Source: Frankia nepalensis (GTDB lineage Bacteria > Actinomycetota > Actinomycetes > Frankiales > Frankiaceae). From it: a stretch of DNA of 55,497 nucleotides. Shown piece by piece: positions 35,968 through 44,430 of this stretch (the first letter of the stretch is position 1; every line of letters starts with the position of its first letter). The notes beneath the pieces were generated by a model, which was given only the letters and a program-made list of their open reading frames with translations, did no database searches and was not told the origin of the DNA. The stretch spans positions 1-55,497 of the forward strand of contig NZ_JADWYU010000142.1 in the NCBI RefSeq assembly GCF_016786325.1. The letters run 5' to 3'. A program made the position numbers and the translations under genes.

Positions 35968-36177
35968 ATGGCCCAGCACCCCGACCTCACCTGCGCCACG
36001 TGGCGCAAGAGCACCTACAGCGGCGGCAACGGTGCCTGCGTCGAGGTCGCCGCCCTCCCCGACGGCGGCCGCGCCGTCCGCGACTCCAAGGACCCCGACG
36101 GCCCCGCCCTGCGCTTCACCGCCGCGGAATGGGCGGCCTTCCTCGCCGGTATACGCGACGGCGAGTTCGACGCGTGA
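35968..36177 (+). CDS. DUF397 protein
   Basis: This 69-residue protein (LTCATWRKSTYSGGNGACVE, VRDSKDPDGPALRFTAAEWA, FLAGIRDGEFDA) has every mark of DUF397. The ATG at 35968 has GAGAGG upstream; a GTG at 35950 overlapping the XRE stop would add six residues. DUF397 proteins act with the DUF5753 regulator encoded just upstream. Confidence 0.85.
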   Translation: MAQHPDLTCATWRKSTYSGGNGACVEVAALPDGGRAVRDSKDPDGPALRFTAAEWAAFLAGIRDGEFDA

Positions 36178-36341
36178 TCGGTTCGTAGATCCCCAGACGT
36201 GCCGCAACTTCAGCGGCCTATCTGGAGTTCGACGCTGCGGGGCGAACATCGCGAACGGGCTGCCGCGCGCTTGGCACTGTCGTCCGATGGACTTCCCCCT
36301 GGAGCGCCTGCCGTCGTCGCCACAACCATTGAGGGGACAGG

Positions 36342-36923
36342 GTGCTCTCGGAGTACGAGCAGCATCTTCGTGATCGGGTACTCGCCGCTCCGCTGTCTGG
36401 ACCGCCTTCGCCTTGGCGCCATCCGACCGCGGCGTACAGGTCCCTCCCGGTCGGAGGCTTGCTGGGTGTCGGGTTCGGTAACCATTCGCACGACGGGCGT
36501 GATCTGCTCGTCGTCGTGTCGCATGACGGCCACGGTGTGATCGACACTCGCGACTACGCGAAGCTGATCCGCGACCGGGATCCGGATGCCAGCGACCTCC
36601 TGCCCTCGGACGATGACCTGTCAGTACCCGGTCTGGGCCTGTTGGCCGGCACTCGTGTGCGCATCGCTGGGCTGTTCGGCGGCGGGCTGCACAGCACGAC
36701 GAGCGACGGGTGGGCCATCGACGTCGTCGCACCGGAATGGCTGCGCCACCGGGTCCTGCTCTCGAGCGACGGCGGACGCTACGAAGGCCCGTCCGGAACC
36801 GACTGGTGGCACATCTTCCAGGCGCACTCGGAACTCCGCGCAGCCGGTTTCTCCCCCTCCGGGCGCAGTCTCGTCATCGCCACGAGCAGCGACGTCACGC
36901 TCCTGATCCGCTACCTTTCCTGA
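36342..36923 (+). CDS. Hypothetical protein
   Basis: A GTG at 36342 gives 193 residues. Beta-rich segments (LLGVGFGNHSHDGRDLLVVV, LLAGTRVRIAGLFGGGLHST, AGFSPSGRSLVIATSSDVTL) suggest a propeller-like or jelly-roll fold; the last resembles a WD40 blade. No family recognised. Frame intact. Confidence 0.5.
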   Translation: MLSEYEQHLRDRVLAAPLSGPPSPWRHPTAAYRSLPVGGLLGVGFGNHSHDGRDLLVVVSHDGHGVIDTRDYAKLIRDRDPDASDLLPSDDDLSVPGLGLLAGTRVRIAGLFGGGLHSTTSDGWAIDVVAPEWLRHRVLLSSDGGRYEGPSGTDWWHIFQAHSELRAAGFSPSGRSLVIATSSDVTLLIRYLS

Positions 36924-37125
36924 CCTTCCTTGAGGCGCGGCCTACCGCTCCGCTGGTAGATCGCTGACAGGTCGGCTCGGCAAGTGATAGCCAGAGCAAC
37001 GGCTGGCGAGCGGTCGTTCTCCTGCTGGAGGCCGCCCGATCCGGTGAAGATCAGGTCTCGACTGGCGTGCTCCGGAACTGAAATGGGTTGGACGGTGACG
37101 GGGAGCCGCGCCACTCTGACAGGCA

Positions 37126-37373
37126 ATGCGACAAATCTACGCGAGCCACACCGAGCAGACGGTTACCGTCTACCAGGCCTTCCCACCCGCGATCGTCGAA
37201 CCGGCCCTGAGGACGGGAACGTGCGTCCCGCCGTTCCGCGCGTAGAGCGGATGACCTGGATCAAGCCCTCGTTCCTGTGGATGATGTACCGCTCCGGCTG
37301 GGCGACCAAGCCGGACCAGGAACGGGTCCTCGCCATCCAGATCGGCCGGGATGATCTGTTCTGGGCGCTGTCC
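37126..37373 (+). pseudogene. DUF4291 protein, truncated by IS256 and frameshifted
   Basis: The ATG at 37126 starts [19 protein letters not shown], then [12 protein letters not shown]. After a one-base loss near 37243, the next frame reads [40 protein letters not shown], matching the first half of DUF4291. The second half is replaced at 37370 by IS256 sequence, so the product cannot be functional. Confidence 0.7.
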
Positions 37374-37836
37374 CGAGCCGACCACGACGCCGTCAAACGC
37401 GATCTGCGGCCCATCTACACGGCCCCGACCCCGGATGCCGCGGCCGTCGCGTTGGACGAGTTTGAACAGACCTGGGGAAAGAAGTACCGCGCCGTCATCC
37501 GGCTGTGGCGAAACGCCTGGGAGGAGTTCATTCCGTTCCTCGACTATGACGTGGAAATACGTCGGGTGCTGTGCTCGACGAACGCGATCGAGTCGCTGAA
37601 CGCCCGCTACCGCCGCGCGGTCCGCGCCCGCGGGCATTTCCCGTCCGACCAGGCCGCACTCAAGTGCCTGTACCTTGTGACCCGCAGCCTGGACCCGACC
37701 GGGACCGGCCGCGCCCGGTGGGCAGTCCGCTGGAAGCCCGTGATCGACGCTATGGCGATCACCTTCCGTGACCGCTGGCCGTCCGCCGAGACCTACTGAT
37801 CAAACCTGCCGGAAACACCGATCACGGAACACTCCC
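37370..37836 (+). mobile_element. Partial IS256 copy, 3' end
   Basis: These 467 bases correspond base-for-base in length to 24626-25092, with only a few substitutions, and encode the transposase C-terminus from [19 protein letters not shown] to the end. They include the right inverted repeat. The 5' two thirds of the element are missing. It lies in the same orientation as the complete copy 12.7 kb upstream. Confidence 0.8.
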
Positions 37837-38000
37837 ATGGATGACGACATTCAGCTGATCAGCGACGGCGATGGCTTGGCGGTCATCGGAAGTCCGACGG
37901 TTGTCGAACGCTTCCTCGTCTCCGAAGGACTGCCGTCGAAGGACCTCGGACTGCCAAGACTCGGATTAGCCTCAGTGCCGTGGCTGGAGCCGCGCAGGCG
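37837..38000 (+). pseudogene. N-terminal fragment of a larger actinobacterial protein
   Basis: Directly after the IS256 fragment, the ATG at 37837 opens MDDDIQLISDGDGLAVIGS and VERFLVSEGLPSKDLGLPRL, which I recognise as the start of a long uncharacterised protein family of Streptomyces and relatives. The frame shifts after about 45 residues (AGAAQAGDSGN lies in another frame) and the remaining several hundred residues are absent. Confidence 0.5.
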
Positions 38001-38185
38001 GGCGACTCCGGAAACGATGGTGATGACCAATTCCGCGAGGGGCCCGTGGCGAAGCTCCTCGGGCGCCGACCGTTCGCTGTGGTGATGTGGGAGGTGCACA
38101 CGCCGGCAAGGTCCGGATGGGACACGATCTCGCTCGCCAGAACTCGCAGGTTCGGCTCTTCACCTTGGTAGACCAGGGTCGTCAT
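37883..38185 (-). pseudogene. 5' fragment of an unidentified gene
   Basis: An ATG at 38185 with GGGAGG five bases upstream starts MTTLVYQGEEPNLRVLASEI and VSHPDLAGVCTSHIT. After about 45 residues the sequence turns into antisense of the preceding fragment, so the gene is cut there. The strong ribosome binding site suggests a once-real gene. Confidence 0.4.
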
Positions 38186-38274
38186 CGTAGCCTCCCGATT
38201 GCTCAGGGGATTCCGGAATCTGTGGCTAGGGCGGAGTTCGTGTGCGGGGCACCAGGGAACTGAGCAGAAGCATG

Positions 38275-39405
38275 TCACTCCAGACGGCGGAGGCTTCGTA
38301 GGAGAACACGGCCGAGGCGGGTAATGAGGAGAACGGCGGTGCCAGCTACCGCCCCGGCGAGCGCGAGAAGGAGGTCTCGGATCGTGTCGGCGCCGAGGAC
38401 CTGGAGGACGCCGAGTGCGGCGCCGAAGGGAAGGCCGACCACCGTCAGGAGGCCGAGTGCGGCGCTGGTGCGGGTGCCTTCCTGGGTTTGGGCGATGCGG
38501 TTGAGGTCGGCGATCTCGTTGAGGATGGCGTCGAATTTTTCGGGGAGGTGGTGTTGGGCCTGGTAGGCGGTGAGGATGTTGTTGGCGGGGCCGTGGTGGC
38601 TGGCGTCGCGGAGCCAGTAGATGGCGCGGAAGCGGGCGAGGCGGGTTTCGAGGCGGGCGAGGTGGCGTGGGAGGTCGCGGGCGTTAAACGCGAGGGCGGT
38701 TTCGTCGATGAGGGCGGCGATGGCGGTGTTCTGGATCATGCCGATGAGGAGGGCGTCGGTGTAGGCGGCGTGGGTGTAGTACTGGGCGTAGCCGAGGTAG
38801 GGATCGTCGTCGCCCTGGTCGGGGCGTTGGCCGAGGAAGGCGGCGCCGTCGCGGGCGACGAAGCCTCGCCAGTCGGCCGAGAGGACGACCTTTCCGAGGT
38901 GCAGGTCGGCGGCGTGGTCAGGGTCGGGTGGGAAGTCGGTGTGGCTGGTCCGGGTGGCGAGTTGCCAGAGCCATAGGTCGGTGGTGCTCCAGCCTGGGAC
39001 CGGTTCCGAGTTGGGCGGTGGCGGTAGGTCGGGCTCCAGCCGGGTGAGGAAGGCGATGGTGAATGGCCTAGCGCCGGCTGTGAGGGTTACCCAGGTGGGT
39101 AGCAGGGCGGCGAGGTTCGGTGACTGGGTGGTGCTGGCGCGGCGGCCGGCGACGGCGCGCAGGATGCCGAGGAGGTCGGAGCTGTCGGCGCCGAGGTGGA
39201 ACACGGCGAATGCCTGGGCGTTTTCGGCTTTCGGGTCGGGCACGAGGATCTCGATGCCGAATACGGTTGCGCCCGGCACGGTTGTGGCTGGCCGTCGGTG
39301 CCATCGGGTCGGCTGATCGGCGGTGCCGTAGAGGATGCGTGCGCAGGCCGGGCTGAAATAGGTGGAGCGGGCGGTGACGGTTGCCCTGGCCTGGCGGTAG
39401 GTCAA
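38275..39405 (-). CDS. Membrane-anchored protein of unknown function, last gene of the NACHT operon
   Basis: At least 376 residues: a large soluble part (TARSTYFSPACARILYGTAD, GATVFGIEILVPDPKAENAQ, WLRDASHHGPANNILTAYQA) and two C-terminal transmembrane helices (LGLLTVVGLPFGAALGVLQV, LLLALAGAVAGTAVLLIT). In-frame protein-like text continues upstream of the TTG at 39405 (HSLVVITPATVTAIPTWPEG) to an ATT at about 39498 with GGAGG seven bases before it, so the true start may be a rare codon next to the preceding stop at 39489. A membrane effector or anchor role is inferred. Confidence 0.55.
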   Translation of the reverse strand: MTYRQARATVTARSTYFSPACARILYGTADQPTRWHRRPATTVPGATVFGIEILVPDPKAENAQAFAVFHLGADSSDLLGILRAVAGRRASTTQSPNLAALLPTWVTLTAGARPFTIAFLTRLEPDLPPPPNSEPVPGWSTTDLWLWQLATRTSHTDFPPDPDHAADLHLGKVVLSADWRGFVARDGAAFLGQRPDQGDDDPYLGYAQYYTHAAYTDALLIGMIQNTAIAALIDETALAFNARDLPRHLARLETRLARFRAIYWLRDASHHGPANNILTAYQAQHHLPEKFDAILNEIADLNRIAQTQEGTRTSAALGLLTVVGLPFGAALGVLQVLGADTIRDLLLALAGAVAGTAVLLITRLGRVLLRSLRRLE

Positions 39406-39488
39406 TGGCAGAGGCCCTTCGGGCCAGGTGGGGATGGCGGTGACGGTGGCCGGGGTGATGACGACGAGGGAATGCCGGCCGGTGGGGG

Positions 39489-39770
39489 CTATCGGTAGAA
39501 TTCGTCGACCTCCGGCAGGTCCAGACGGATGACGAAATGGGCGCGACCGGTAGTCGGGTCGGTTTCAAAGCGGAGGCGTTCGCCGACGATGACGGTGCGG
39601 AATCCTTCGGTGACGATGTCGCTGTAGTCGAAGCCGTGGGTCTCGCCGGTGTCGTCGTCCCGGACGTAGTAGGTGGCGGTCACCTGGTGAGGGCCGGCGC
39701 CAAGAGGCTGGCGGTCGACGACGCGGCCGAACCGTTGCTCCGCGCCGGTGCGGACGTTGTCGGGGGTCAT
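39489..39770 (-). CDS. Cold-shock-like small OB-fold protein
   Basis: The ATG at 39770 overlaps the NACHT stop as ATGA and gives 93 residues. The segments FGRVVDRQPLGAGPHQVTAT, FDYSDIVTEGFRTVIVGERL and RFETD, RAHFVIRLDLPEV follow the beta-strand order of cold-shock domains (GxVxxF..., VHxSxIxxxGFRTLxxGExVxFE). The RNP-1 aromatic motif is only partly kept. It might bind single-stranded nucleic acid. Confidence 0.5.
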   Translation of the reverse strand: MTPDNVRTGAEQRFGRVVDRQPLGAGPHQVTATYYVRDDDTGETHGFDYSDIVTEGFRTVIVGERLRFETDPTTGRAHFVIRLDLPEVDEFYR

Positions 39771-42448
39771 GGGAGGTCCTGGACGCAGCGGAAGCCGACG
39801 GCGTTGCTGGCGCCGCGGCGGCGGTAGAGGCCCTTCGAGGAGGTCTGGACGGCGCGGTAGGGGTTGTCGTAGGAGCCGCCGCAGATGACGGCCGAGTTGA
39901 TGTCCTCGAAGAGGGTGGCGGTCCATTCCCAGACGTTGCCGGCCATGCCACGCACTCCGAACGGGGAGCGGTTGGTGGGGGGGGCCATGACGGAGGTGGG
40001 GGCGCTGTCACGGAGCTGGCCGCTGTCGATCTCCTGTTTCCACACCTCGTAGGTGACGAGAGGGTGGCCGCTGTAGGAGTCGGCGCAGTTGACCGCGGTC
40101 AGGTCGAGGGCGTCGCCCCAGGGGAACAGGCGGCCGTCGGTGCCGCGGGCGGCGGCTTCCCATTCGACGCAGGTTGGGAGCCGTTTGCCCTCGAAACGGG
40201 CGAAGGCGTGGGCGGACCACCAGTTGACGCAGGTGACCGGGTGGTCGTCGTAGGCGGGGTCGGTGAAGTAGGCCGGGTTGCGCAGGCGTTCGGCCCAGGG
40301 GGAGTGGGTGTGCTCGGCGGGGGTGTCGGAGTGGTCGAAGGTGGCGCAGCCGTCGCGTTCGACCGCGGCCAGAAAGCGTTTGTACCGGCCGACGGTGACG
40401 GGGTGTTCGTCAAACAGGACCGGCCGGTCCAGGGTGCGGAGCAGGAGGCGATGGCTGGGACCGAGCAGGTAGGTCCCGGCGGGCAGAACGAGAGGCGGCA
40501 CACCGGTGGGCGTTTCGGTGCCGAGGTGGTGCAGGAAGCGGCGGACCTGTTCGGTCAGGAACGGCTCGCCGAGCTGGGCGGCGGCGGCGCGGCCGGCCGG
40601 GGCACGTAGGTGGCGGGCGGCGAAGTACTCCTGGAACACGGTGTGCACCGGGGCCACCGCGGCGGGCCCGGCCTGGCGGAACAGTGGGGCGAGCAGGAAC
40701 GTGTCTGCGGTGACCCGGCCGTCGGTGAAGCAGTCGATACCGAGTTCGGTGCACAGCTCGGCGAGGGTGAACACCGACCGGTCGGCCAGGAACGCCGCGC
40801 CCAGGCAGGCGTCCAGCTTCGGGCCGACCTGGGGTAGTCCACTGTCGGTGAGGACTTGGTCGACGCGGGCGGCGACCAGCGCGGCGAGCCGCCCGGTCTG
40901 CTCGTCGGCGAGGCCGTCGTCGTGGCCGGTCTGCTCGGCGAGCAGGAGTTCCAGTGGCGAGGCCGTGTAGGCCCGGGTGTCGCGGTGGATCTCGACGTCG
41001 TCGAGGCGGACGACGCTGAACCGGGGCAGCTCGAGCGGGTCGACCCCGCCGGCGTGCAACTGCTGGACGAGCTTCTCCGAGATCAGTGTCGAGCTGTTCA
41101 GTAGCCGGCGGACCTGCGGCGAGTCGGCAAGGAACGAGTAGCGCGAGGACAGCACGACGGTCGACTCGGCCGAGATCGCCTGCGCGACGTCGGCGAACAG
41201 GTCCAGGAACGCCGGCAGGCTGGTGTTCGCGACGGCCTCGTCGATCGCGTCGAGCACGCACAGCACCGATCCGGCGCGGATGAGGTAGAGGAACACGTCG
41301 AAGACCCGGTTGCGTGGAACCTTCACGTGCGGGCCGAGGACCCGGGTGACGAAGTCCGCGAACTGCTCGTCGTGGCCCTTGAGGCTCAGATCCAGGTAGA
41401 ACCGGTACCGGTGTGTGGACGGGTCCGCCCCGTCGATCGCGAGCCGGTGGAGCAGGGTCGTCTTCCCGCTGCCCGGCCCGCCGATCACCAGGACGTTCGC
41501 CGAGCTGCCGACCAGGCGGCGCAGGATCGCCGCGGCGTCGTCGGTCTCGGTGACCGTCAGATCACCAGTGCGCGGGTCGGTCTCCAGCACATCGGCCGCG
41601 ACCGTGACCTCGGCCCCGGCCCCAGGGGTGGGCGAGGAGTGGGCGAGGGCCGCGAGGTGGGCAGGGACGTCGACGATGCGTTCGACGAACCGGTCGTAGG
41701 CGACGATCCGCACCTGTCCGTCCGGGCACGGCGCCGCCTCGGCCGGCGGTTCGTCGTCGACGATCAGGAACCGGGTCAGTTTCGGCAGCCGGGTCTGCAA
41801 CAGCTCCCCGCCGGTCGCGGCGAGCAGTTGATCGAGCTCGCCTACGTTACGACCGATGATGATCTCGACGTAGTCGACCTGCAGGCCGGCCTGCCGGCAG
41901 AACAGCTGGTAGACCGTGCTCTCCGACAGCTCGAACCGTTTGATCAGCCGATAGCCCAGTGTCGTGTACAGCCCGGCCAGGAACTCGGCCTTGCGCTCGA
42001 CCAGCGGGTTCAGCGCCGGAGCCTCCCCGGTGATCGCGGTGACGCCGGTGCTGGTGAACCACTCCAGCACGTCCAGCAGCCGCCGCACCGCGAGCAGGCC
42101 GTCCTCCTCGGCGATGTCATAGCCATCGTGGGTCGACCGGTTCCGCAGCCGCTGGATATCGGTCAACGCATTGAGCACGTTCGTGCTGCGGATATGCGGC
42201 CGACAACCCTTGATCAGATCGTTCAGTGCCTTCCCCGACGGGTCGCCGAGCACCTCGTGATGGGTCCACAGCTGCTTGAGCAGCCGTTCGGAGATCTTCC
42301 CGATCAGCGCGATCGTGTTCTCCGGATAGCCGTCCCCGAGCGAGCGCACCGGCCGCTCGAAGTCCAGCCCCAGGTGCCGGGCGATACGCGCATGACCGTC
42401 AAGTTCCGTCCGCAGCCGGCGCAGCCGATCATCGACCGTCTCCGTCAC
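39767..42448 (-). CDS. HEPN-like - NACHT - FGE-sulfatase protein
   Basis: The GTG at 42448 overlaps the methyltransferase stop as GTGA; 893 residues. Residues 1-140 are helical and DUF4145/HEPN-like with an R-x4-H motif (R102 to H107 in RNRSTH). Residues 150-270 are a mixed domain of unknown type. NACHT: Walker A 323-331 (GGPGSGKTT), Walker B with VLCVLDAIDEA at 395-405, VVLSSRYSFL at 431-440, then a winged-helix region. C-terminus 653-893 is an FGE-sulfatase domain (YLLGPSHRL, HPVTVGRYKRF, CVNWWSAHAFARFEGKRLPT, EWEAAARGTDGRLFPWGD, GVRGMAGNVWEWTATL, GFRCVQDL). The plan of effector, STAND switch and sensor resembles anti-phage bNACHT proteins. Confidence 0.8.
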   Translation of the reverse strand: MTETVDDRLRRLRTELDGHARIARHLGLDFERPVRSLGDGYPENTIALIGKISERLLKQLWTHHEVLGDPSGKALNDLIKGCRPHIRSTNVLNALTDIQRLRNRSTHDGYDIAEEDGLLAVRRLLDVLEWFTSTGVTAITGEAPALNPLVERKAEFLAGLYTTLGYRLIKRFELSESTVYQLFCRQAGLQVDYVEIIIGRNVGELDQLLAATGGELLQTRLPKLTRFLIVDDEPPAEAAPCPDGQVRIVAYDRFVERIVDVPAHLAALAHSSPTPGAGAEVTVAADVLETDPRTGDLTVTETDDAAAILRRLVGSSANVLVIGGPGSGKTTLLHRLAIDGADPSTHRYRFYLDLSLKGHDEQFADFVTRVLGPHVKVPRNRVFDVFLYLIRAGSVLCVLDAIDEAVANTSLPAFLDLFADVAQAISAESTVVLSSRYSFLADSPQVRRLLNSSTLISEKLVQQLHAGGVDPLELPRFSVVRLDDVEIHRDTRAYTASPLELLLAEQTGHDDGLADEQTGRLAALVAARVDQVLTDSGLPQVGPKLDACLGAAFLADRSVFTLAELCTELGIDCFTDGRVTADTFLLAPLFRQAGPAAVAPVHTVFQEYFAARHLRAPAGRAAAAQLGEPFLTEQVRRFLHHLGTETPTGVPPLVLPAGTYLLGPSHRLLLRTLDRPVLFDEHPVTVGRYKRFLAAVERDGCATFDHSDTPAEHTHSPWAERLRNPAYFTDPAYDDHPVTCVNWWSAHAFARFEGKRLPTCVEWEAAARGTDGRLFPWGDALDLTAVNCADSYSGHPLVTYEVWKQEIDSGQLRDSAPTSVMAPPTNRSPFGVRGMAGNVWEWTATLFEDINSAVICGGSYDNPYRAVQTSSKGLYRRRGASNAVGFRCVQDLP

Positions 42449-43239
42449 CGTGCCTCCAGCCGGGTGCCGAGCACGAACGCGAACCGGTCCGGAAACACCA
42501 GCACCGGTCCGGGGTGGTGGGCGTCGATATCGGCCACCCCAGCGTCGATCTCCGCGTCGGAGAACGAGGCCAGCAGCGACATGTACCGGTCGCGCACCAT
42601 CGCCAGGTACCGATCCTTCGGAATCGCCAGCTCGAACTCCTGGTAGGCCACGCTGGCCGTCAGCCCCGCCGCCCGCATGAAGCCCGCGATGTCCTCCGGG
42701 TTCGGCTGCAGCTGGGTGAACCGCTCCAGCGCCGCGTCGAACAGCGGATAGCCGATCGTCGTCGGCAACATCACCACCAGCAGCCGCCCACCCGGCGCCA
42801 GCAGCCCGGCCAGCCCGGCGACCACCCACGACCGGTCCTCGGCCGCCACATGGTGGATTGCCTCCTTGACCACGACCGCGGTCAGCGAACCGCGCGACGG
42901 AAGCCGAACCGGCACCCGGGATTCCTCCGGCCGCCGTGCGAGCTGCTCGGCCGACGCCTGCACCGGAACCAGTCCGGGATCGTCGGGCAGCTGGCTCAGC
43001 ATCCCCTCGGACGGGTCGACACACAGGACCGGCGCAGCGGGACGGACCAGCTCCACAAGACGGCGGGCGAAGAGCCCGGTCCCGCAGCCGACATCCGCGA
43101 TCCGATCAGCGGCGGTCAACGCCAGCGCCGAGGCGATCTGGCCGGTCATCCAACCAAGAAACGCCTCGCTGTAGGCCCAGTTCTGGTCGTAGCTGCCGGC
43201 GAGTCGCTCGTAGTGCGCGGACGTCTCAGAACCAGCCAA
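42445..43239 (-). CDS. SAM-dependent methyltransferase, first gene of the NACHT operon
   Basis: A TTG at 43239 starts LAGSETSAHYERLAGSYDQN; 264 residues. Motif I is RIADVGCGTGLFARRLVE, followed by VLCVDPSEGMLSQLPDDPGL, a motif IV region (LTAVVVKEAIHHVAAEDR) and LAPGGRLLVVMLPTT. A type 11/UbiE-like class I enzyme with unknown substrate. Translationally coupled to the NACHT gene by GTGA overlap. Confidence 0.75.
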   Translation of the reverse strand: MAGSETSAHYERLAGSYDQNWAYSEAFLGWMTGQIASALALTAADRIADVGCGTGLFARRLVELVRPAAPVLCVDPSEGMLSQLPDDPGLVPVQASAEQLARRPEESRVPVRLPSRGSLTAVVVKEAIHHVAAEDRSWVVAGLAGLLAPGGRLLVVMLPTTIGYPLFDAALERFTQLQPNPEDIAGFMRAAGLTASVAYQEFELAIPKDRYLAMVRDRYMSLLASFSDAEIDAGVADIDAHHPGPVLVFPDRFAFVLGTRLEAR

Positions 43240-43551
43240 CCAAGACCACCCCCGGGGCAGCGGAGCCAGACGGATCGTAACCGACCCACTCCCTACAGAC
43301 CCTAGAATCGGGCAGTCTGGTCAGCGGAATCCGGCAAGCCGGCTGCTACGCGAGGTACTCGTGCCGCCTCTCCTCCACTCCTCCACGACACCGACGACTC
43401 GGCGTACCCGCGCCGCCGGGCCGTTCGCGGGAGCGCCCCCTTCCAACTGCCCAGGCCCGCGGTGATCTGGAACAGGCCGCGGTCTTGGGGTCGGCTGGAA
43501 CCGCCGACCTTCAGATCTGATCCTGGGCGTCTACAAGAACGGCTCGGTGCG
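43240..43551. other. Intergenic region between divergent NACHT operon and lipoprotein gene
   Basis: It should hold promoters for both directions. One hairpin, GGTCGGC/GCCGACC with a seven-base loop at 43489-43509, lies just before the lipoprotein; no other structure is evident. Confidence 0.35.
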
Positions 43552-44223
43552 TTGACGGTGGCGGGAGCGGTCCGTCTGGTGATGGCGGGTGCGGTGCTGT
43601 CGGTGCTCCTGGGATGCGACCGATCCGAGGTGGTGGAAGATCTGCGCACACCTGGCGCGGCGGAGGCAGCGGATTCGGTGAGAGCGGTGGATCCGGCGAA
43701 CGCGGGTTCGGCGGGCGGCGTGGACGGCACCGCCGTTTCGATGCTTGAGCATGTCCAGGTGGCGACGGCTATGTATGACCACGGGCAGTTCTACCTGTAC
43801 ACGAATGTCTGGGACGGGGTCGACTACCCAGGGGTTGTCGACCGTGCGATCGAGGCCGGTGGGATCGCCCAGGACGGGCCGTTGCTGGTCGTCCTCTCGT
43901 CCCATCAGTGCAACTTCGCGGTGACGCTGCGGGTGGAGCAGTGGAGCGCGCAGCCTCCGGATGACCTGGACGACTGGCAGGAGGTGTTCGCGGCCTCGAT
44001 CGACGTTGACGCGTTCGGACTTCTGTACGAGTCGACGACGAGCGTGCAGAACCTGCGGCTGGAGGCGTTGCCGGGTCGGTATGCCGTTCGGATCAGCGGC
44101 CGTGGGTTCGTGCAGCGTGGTTGGCCGGGTTCGACCACGCCGGGCGACGAATGGCGCGTTCAGCTGTGGCCCCAGGAAGGCGACCGGCAGGAGCCTGCGC
44201 GGCTGAAGGCATGGAGCGGCTGA
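43552..44223 (+). CDS. Lipoprotein with beta-rich domain, relative of 26677-27150
   Basis: Starting at the TTG at 43552 or GTG at 43558, the signal sequence VAGAVRLVMAGAVLSVLLGC ends in a lipobox. After a Ser/Ala-rich linker the mature domain contains MYDHGQFYLYTNVWDG, FAVTLRVEQWSAQPPDDLDD, LRLEALPGRYAVRISGRG and EWRVQLWPQEG, shared in order with the cytoplasmic protein at 26677-27150. The surface-anchored and cytoplasmic versions suggest a ligand-binding module. Function unknown. Confidence 0.6.
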   Translation: MTVAGAVRLVMAGAVLSVLLGCDRSEVVEDLRTPGAAEAADSVRAVDPANAGSAGGVDGTAVSMLEHVQVATAMYDHGQFYLYTNVWDGVDYPGVVDRAIEAGGIAQDGPLLVVLSSHQCNFAVTLRVEQWSAQPPDDLDDWQEVFAASIDVDAFGLLYESTTSVQNLRLEALPGRYAVRISGRGFVQRGWPGSTTPGDEWRVQLWPQEGDRQEPARLKAWSG

Positions 44224-44430
44224 CCCGCGCACGGTCCCGTCGACAGCAGGAAGATCAGTCACGCCGCGGGATGGCGCCCGAGGCCGGCGAGTTACACCTG
44301 ATCCTCGGCCGGATCACGACGAAGGATCCCAAGTAGCCCGGTCTTATGTGGCTCACGCTCATAGTCACGAGGGACATCGAGTGGCTCGTACGTGGCGGAG
44401 GTCTCGTGCTGCAGCCCTCTGTCCGCCGCG

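Noticed and set aside
43489..43509. Possible tRNA-like arm before the lipoprotein
   Set aside because: A 7-bp hairpin is present, but no acceptor stem, anticodon arm or proper T-loop can be drawn.
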